This document shows positions 58,209 through 64,000 of a stretch of 64,000 bases of DNA, piece after piece. The notes below the pieces were generated by a model, which ran no database searches, had not been told where the DNA came from, and saw nothing but the letters and a program-made list of their open reading frames with translations. Every line of letters begins with the position of its first letter. Within the stretch, counting starts at the first letter, position 1. The translations under genes and the position numbers were made by a program. Origin of the DNA: Medicago truncatula (Eukaryota > Streptophyta > Magnoliopsida > Fabales > Fabaceae); contig NC_053044.1 of the NCBI RefSeq assembly GCF_003473485.1, forward strand, positions 54,042,091 to 54,106,090, in the 5' to 3' direction.

Positions 58209-61200
58209 TTAACTGGGCAATAAAACGTTCAACAGTTTTCCAGGGAGATGCTGTATACTAAGAACCCCCAAGAATGTTATATCTACACCTGCTGAACCAA
58301 AACAATTGCCAGTCATGCCACAACCTAGGTGAACAAAGTCAGTGTCGTTCTGCAGAGAGGAAAAAGAAGCTTGTCAGATCAAAATTTCACAACCCACTAC
58401 AAACCAACCACAGCTCAGGCCTTTGATCATAGGACTCATTCTATATTCAAAAATAGAGGAAGACAAAATATAAATGTCATAGTCTCAAAACCAGATCCAT
58501 AGACATAACTTCATAGTTTCGATACTTATGGTATAACTTTGAAGAACAAAATATCACAAAACAAAACAAAAAAAAAAAGAACTTTGAAGAACAAGAAAAC
58601 TTCGATCATGTGATTTATTTTTTTTCAAAAGATCAAACAGAATCAGTTCAATAAAAATAACAACCTATCTGCTAGTATAAAACGCATGCATTGCAGCAAA
58701 AAAAACATTGAGTTGAATATATAATGCTTAGAACAGTCTAAACTCGTATTTAATACAAGCAATAGAGAAAATCCAATTAAAAAACTTCACAACCAAATTT
58801 TTTTTTAAGGGAAAACTTACCAACAAAATAGAAGGGTCAATGGAAATCGTTTAGAGTTTAGACTTCAACTTAGCTTTGAGTTTGCTCAACTCCCCACCTT
58901 GTCGCTTAAAAATGTTATAACCAAATATCAATATCGCTTAAGATTTAGCAAAACTAATTCAATGTTGCTTAAAATAAAGCAGAAATGAATAATTTCCGAC
59001 ACAATTCAACAATTCAATACCTGATATAATTTTCTCCAAGATTTGTCCGCTCTTTCTTGTAGTAAACACCACTCTACAGCCATATCATATTCAATGTTGT
59101 TGGGCTGAGAACAATGTGAAGTAGATATTGCATCTTTCTGTTCAACCAAAATCAGATTCACGAAAAAAAGAAAATGAACCAACTTGTTGCCAAATAATTT
59201 CAAAATTAGGATACGAATTCAAACAAGAATTAATCTGACCATACCATCTCACGTTGTGTTTGCAATCGAAGTTGGTCAATAACATGATGACCATAAAATG
59301 TCGGCTTCTTCTCCGGAATGCAAGGGAGTCTTCCAAAGCTTCCCACAAGTGGGCTATACCGAACAGTAAAATTAAATATTCCAAGTAAGCAATACATAAG
59401 AGCAAACAATATCAAGCAAATTTACAAACATTTAACTTGTTGTACGCTTTAGCGCACTACGATATATGATTACACGGGTTATATTTTCTCAACAAAAAAA
59501 GGTAACTAATCTTAGGAAACCAATCCAAGATAAAGGAAACTAATCTTACGAGATAAACCAAGATACTCTAACATAGTATAAAGATATTCTAAGATAATCT
59601 TATATTGTAAAAATCTCCAAGCTAATGCTTATTCAACTTTCAGCATGTTACAAATATACCTTATAAATAGAAATTCGTTTTCAGTCTTTTGCATCATTTT
59701 ATTGTCAATAATATTACATCATTCCTATAAATGCGTTATGTTAGAAAGCACTATTATGTGTATTACACTCTAAAAAAATAAAAAATAAAAAAGGGCAGCC
59801 CGGTGCACTAAAGCTCCCACTTACGCAGGGCCCAGGAAGGCGTCCCACCAAATGGTGTATTGTACGCTACCTTACCCTTTTTTATACACAAGAGGCTGTT
59901 TCTAGGACTATATATAAATATTGAATTTAATTTATATTAGCATCTAATAAATATAATAAACATACCAATAATAATTTAACTATAATTGATTCAACCGCTT
60001 TACCACAGTTGAACCATAAACTGGTGTCTTTACTAATTCAACGACCGGTCTGGTTTCAGAACATTGCTTCAGACATAAGACAATCGTACCTGACTACGCT
60101 CTTTAATAGGGTAACTGCATAGTTACTATAGTTAATCGAATAACAGATTCCAAATCTGTTATCTAGCTGTACTAAGTCATTGGTAACTAACTTAAGAGAT
60201 TCAGTTAAAAGATGTTAGATAGCTGGTGTCCATATAAATACCATTGAAGTATATTACTCATCTTTTGATTAATGAAATCATTCCAGAACTTTCCTTTACT
60301 TTCTCTGCACTTTCCTTTTCTTTGACAATGGCTTAGATTCTATTATGGTATCACAGAGCTCATTTTTTATCCAAAACCATGGCTTCCTCTGATGAATCGA
60401 CGCCAATTATCAAAGATACTGCTCAATACCAGGATTCATGACTGAATCTTACTGCAAATTCCAAAATTCATGTTTTCAAAACATTTCTGTCCCAACCACT
60501 TGAGTTACGGTAAGGCAGTAAGACAGAGTTAATGTCATCATGTTTCCCTTTCCTCTCATATAATTGTGTTTTGCATGCCAAAACTAAGCACATGAAACTT
60601 GCCATCTTTTTTTCTCCGAGCCTTGTAGTTCAACATATTCCAGCTTTAGACCATGTTGCTGATCTACTCATCAAACCCTTGTCTCCTCTAAAACTTCATA
60701 CACTCAAAAGACAAGCTCAAAGCTGTTGGCAAAAGCTCTCTAAGTTGCTATCCTGACTTTGAGGGAAAGTAATAGAGCAAATGATCAACTCTGTAGTAAC
60801 TAGAGGAGATTGCAAATATGTTATCTAGCTGTACTAACTTTCCGAGTATGTTATCTAGCCAAGGCTGAGTTGACTGCAAGCGGAATTGTTTTCTGGACAG
60901 ACACAGATGCCTCAGGAAAAACTCATGATTCTGTTGCAAGTTCAAAAAAGCTTATGGAAAAAGCCCAAAATGCAGTACTGCTTCAACGTTTCTTGAATTC
61001 TAAGGCTCTCAAATCGTCTTCACAGTTCAGGACAAACTACAAACCTAAGTGTTTCTCTTCGATATATAAGATTTGCTTGTATTTCACCGCTCTGCTCTTG
61101 TTTTCACGTGTCAGGTTTGGGGTTCCTCTTTGTTTCATTTTGTCTCATTTGCAATGCTTTGTTAAGTCAGTTGTGTTATGCGATGCTCTTGTTTTACTCT

Positions 61201-63219
61201 TTGATTTTGTGTGCTCTGTTTTCCTCTCTTGTAACCTCTTAACTGTTTTGCTATCTTATAATGTTGCTCTTTGTTTTGCTATCTAGCTTTGTTTTGCTAT
61301 TTTGCTTTGTTTTGCTATCTATTATCAAGACTAACGAGCAGCTCTGGTTTGTTCTTTTGTTGCTCTGTTTCTTGAAGCAATCTTTATTCCTTTTCTTTTA
61401 CTATAGCATGTTTTTTGACCTGTTCTGTTTTCTTTTACTAACCCCAATTTGAGGTTGAGGTTGAAATTGAAATGTGGAAATAACTTTTATGTTAGATCAG
61501 TGGTTTATTATCTAATATCTACTCCCTCTGGTTACTATAATAAGCAAAAAATCACCTTTTAGATTCACCGAAAAACTAATGTAACTGGTCTAATAATGTA
61601 GACCAGATACATTAGTTATTCAATGAACCTATAAAGTGGTTTGTTGCTTATAATAGTGACCGGAGGATATATATGTCATTTATAGGTTTTCTTGAAGTCC
61701 ATAAACTCTTATGAGTTTGCGAGTCGAGTCTAGGGACCCTGCACGGGATAGACTCAAAACATTGGTCCTAACTAACCTACAGTTAATTGAGTCAGAGTTA
61801 ACTAATTAGAGTCACTTGTAGCTAACTGAAGAAGATTCAGTTAGGCGTCAAATAGATGGTAACTAACTGAATTCATTCCAGAGCCTCCCTTTACTTTCTC
61901 TAAACTTTCCTCTACCTTTACAGTTAGCTTAGTTTCTATTACACTTTGAACTGATTATGGGTTTTCACAAGTCTCGGTCTCTCTTGTTAGCCTGAGTCCC
62001 CTCTACCTCTTCTTGTAAATGTTCTCCCACACTTTATGATATCGACTCCCCTCCCCGAATCTAAATAAAACTCTCATGAGGTATAAGAAACAATCGGTAC
62101 AAAAATATTTAGAGAGTACGCACATCATGCTTCATGAATGTTTGTGCATGATTAATATCATATAGACAGATTTAAGCCATTTGCTAGTGCAGTTATCAAG
62201 AATTTACAAAGGAGTACATACCGCCCATTTGACATCAAGAAACACCCCTCCTCCAAATTTCTAATGACAGATTCTGCTGCTTCCTTTCTTTTAAATATAG
62301 CAAAAGCTTGACCTGTATCGTAAATAATATTGAAACACAGATGAGAAGAGGAATATGAAAGTGCATGCAATCTCAGCTAGCTTGTAAGAAAAAATGAGCA
62401 AAGACTGCAGCTTCTAACCAGAATTAGGACTAGAATATGCGGTCTTCTGGATCAGCTTTGCAGTACATCGTTCTTTAAAGCCATCCAAAATAATATCCTG
62501 TGATTTAGAAAAGTATGTCAAAGATATTAGAGATAGGAAGGTTAGTAAGATAACAACAAAGCGGATGAAATTGTCATTAAGGGATAGACTAGTCATTCTA
62601 CATAAAAGAAATGAATTCATGCAACAGCTAGAATATTGCATCTCTATTACAGATGCTCACAGCCTTAAAAGTGAATCACCCCAAAAATAAATGGTACAAA
62701 TGCAAATAAAGCCTCTTCTATTCCAAATAAAACACAACTACAAAGAAAACCAAGGAGTACTGATAAACGAGGCTATTTACCCCACAAATTAACCACGTCT
62801 AGAGTCTACATAGGATTCAACACGCTGGTAATGCAGTAGTTATAGAATGTTAGTTTTGTATTTATAATAATTTTCCCCATAACCTACAAAAATATGAAAA
62901 TGCCGGTTTTGGAATGATTATTACCTGCACTTCTGATGAAGTTAAAGAAGGATCCAAATTTTCAAGCAGCACAAGTCTCCCTTGCTCATAAGCATCTTTC
63001 ATTCTTTCCTCCCAAGGCTGAAAACGTAAAGAAAGATCAATCATACATAAGTCAGCTATGTTTCACTTACTCTCATGCAACTGCATTGTCCGATTTCCGG
63101 AAAGATAAAAAAGAGAAACTTCAAGTTTACATCCTACAAGAGTCAATCAAATAAAGATGTTGAAAGAGAATAGAATTAAAAAGAAAACTTACCATTGGCT
63201 TAAACCATTTGCTTCTATC
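58209..63219 (-). CDS. C-terminal part of a BAH/RRM-type protein of the ASI1/AIPP3 family (5' end outside the window)
   Basis: Seven minus-strand exons join in frame: 63219-63193, 63017-62925, 62497-62419, 62312-62222, 59353-59245, 59137-59021 and 58349-58209. They encode the last 218 residues. The sequence runs PWEERMKDAYEQGRLVLLENLDP, FKERCTAKLIQ, SGQAFAIFKRKEAAESVI, GRPLVGSFG, QREMKDAISTSHCSQPN and IEYDMAVEWCLLQER. This is a divergent RRM fold followed by a conserved tail, as I remember from Arabidopsis BAH-domain proteins such as ASI1/IBM2 and AIPP3/BDT1. Those act in the nucleus on chromatin and transcript processing. No BAH domain is seen here; it should lie beyond 64000. The last exon's reading (NDTDFVHLG onward) is less certain. 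The intron at 59354-62221 is 2.87 kb and full of transposon debris. Confidence 0.75.
58535..58594 (+). mobile_element. Tail-only retro-insertion in the last intron of the BAH/RRM gene
   Basis: A perfect 15-bp repeat, AACTTTGAAGAACAA (58535-58549, 58580-58594), flanks 30 nt: AATATCAC followed by an A-rich run ending in G. Confidence 0.7.
59791..59913 (-). mobile_element. Au-type SINE, 5'-truncated
   Basis: The minus strand reads GAAACAGCCTCTTG, AGGGTAAGG, GTACAATACACC, GGGAGCTTTAGTGCACCGGG, then CTGCCCTTTTTT. This order matches the 3' half of the widespread plant Au SINE. The A/B-box head is missing or decayed. Confidence 0.75.
60100..61945 (+). mobile_element. Internally deleted Ty1-copia retrotransposon inside an intron
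   Basis: The 5' LTR end (about 60250-60345, CATTCCAGAACTTTCC ... TTCTATTA) is followed by TGGTATCACAGAGC, a near match to the initiator-tRNA primer site. A gag-like start, ATGGCTTCCTCTGATGAATC, follows at 60379. Only the C-terminal end of RNase H remains (about 60567-60700: HAKTKHMKL, VVQHIPALDHVADLLIKPLS). A second LTR-like block ends near 61945 (CATTCCAGAGCCTCCC ... TTCTATTACA). Part of the LTR (TGTTATCTAGCTGTACTA) recurs near 60820, so the 3' LTR appears interrupted. The element is opposite in orientation to the host gene and is dead. Ends are approximate. Confidence 0.7.
61522..61667. mobile_element. Stowaway-type MITE, 146 bp
   Basis: Ends CTCCCTCTGGTTACTATAATAAGC and GCTTATAATAGTGACCGGAGGA with TA on each side. 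The middle folds on TAATGTA..CTGGTCTA and its inverse. It lies in the copia-rich intron. Confidence 0.85.
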
Positions 63220-64000
63220 CTGTCATCAAGTGAAAGAAAAGAAGAAGAAAAACATGCATAAGAAAACTAAAAATTGATGTATAAAAGCATCATGCATCAA
63301 AACAACTGAACAATTGAAACTTGACAAAAGTACATCGATTTACTAAATACAATATGTAAAGTCAAAATTTATTAGATCTTTGTTTCTCTGGAAAATGTAT
63401 AAGAATGTATAGTGGTTGTTAGTTGTGCTTGTTGTTGCTAGTTAGAATAGTCTAGGTATAGACAGTAGACTTTCTGGTATTTTAGTTTGTTTTATAAATA
63501 GGACTAATCATACATTTAGTATAGTTAGGAAATTAATTTGTGAAAGTTGTGAGCTAGAGAATGCACTAGTTGAGGGGAGAATCACTTTTGTATCCCGAAT
63601 TTCTTTCGAATCAACAAATTCATGTGCGAATAATCTATTTCCCTAATATTTGAAGGTTAGAATTTGTAGGATCCTAACAGAGTTCTTGTTAATATATGCC
63701 ATAATCAGAAGCAATATGAAGCAATAAAATTCTTCAATTACTTCCAATCTATAGACACCAAATGTCATGAAATCTATCCTCTTGATAAGCTGGACCAATT
63801 GGAGCAATATGAAGGAAAAATAAATATTCATATGGAGATGACGTTCCCGACACAACACAGGTGCCAACTGTTCCGGTGCACAAATAAGGACCAACTTTAG
63901 CATGCCAAAAGCCCACGAGGAAAATCAATAGTGCTAATTCTTATGTTGAAAAACAATACAAAATGGAGGTTTAAACCAATGTTGTCATAAGTGGGGCGAA
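63220..64000. other. Intron or upstream part of the BAH/RRM gene; possible LTR-like segment
   Basis: No further exon of the minus-strand gene could be fixed. The stretch 63390-63640 has LTR-like traits (TTTATAAATAGGAC, T-rich, TTTGTATCCCGAATTTC), but ends and target duplication were not found. The minus strand at 63643-63903 has an 86-codon frame that resembles no known protein. Confidence 0.3.

Noticed and set aside
1-64000. CRISPR arrays, prokaryotic operons, phage or viral modules
   Set aside because: No regularly spaced repeats with unique spacers and no prokaryotic gene organisation; the window is plant nuclear DNA.

Overview
This is nuclear DNA of a flowering plant, very probably a legume close to Medicago. 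It is AT-rich, the genes have many GT-AG introns, and the spacers are full of small transposons. The proteins (a NAM/CUC-type NAC factor, a MEF21-like editing factor, an AFC3-like LAMMER kinase, a class 3 truncated hemoglobin, a DUF630/DUF632 protein) are those of a dicot. All gene models were built by hand from ORFs, splice sites and family memory, with no database search.

Layout. 1-6.3 kb: spacer with a MULE-type element carrying 10-bp target duplications. 6.4-10.7 kb (+): a 14-exon gene for an ER coiled-coil membrane protein, followed by a 3' region built of local duplications. 14.1-16.2 kb (-): a three-exon NAC transcription factor. 16-23.8 kb: gene-free DNA with a SINE nested in the target duplication of an older LINE-like tail. 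24.7-25.5 kb (+): tRNA guanine-N7 methyltransferase, with a frameshifted fragment of itself 0.9 kb downstream. 27.4-35.7 kb (-): a segmental duplication in which an intact 12-exon AFC3-like kinase and a decayed copy flank a MEF21-like PPR gene. 37.7-38.25 kb: a solo Ty1-copia LTR. 40.0-41.2 kb (+): a secreted glycine-rich protein. 42.5-43.9 kb (+): truncated hemoglobin GLB3. 44-51 kb: foldback elements, a minus-strand retro-insertion and one small conserved protein gene (48.2 kb, -). 51.4-54.5 kb (-): a 712-residue DUF630/DUF632 protein. 57.3-58.0 kb: two Stowaway-type MITEs. 58.2-63.2 kb (-), continuing past the window: the C-terminal half of a protein like the BAH/RRM (ASI1/AIPP3) family, whose 2.9-kb intron is filled with transposon debris.

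The genes are unrelated housekeeping and regulatory loci, not an operon or cluster. I found no new multi-gene system. The most unusual pattern is structural: about a dozen tiny insertions of 10-35 nt, mostly poly(A) preceded by a few pyrimidines and flanked by 8-17-bp direct repeats, on both strands and inside two genes. They look like target-primed retro-insertions that copied little more than the tail.
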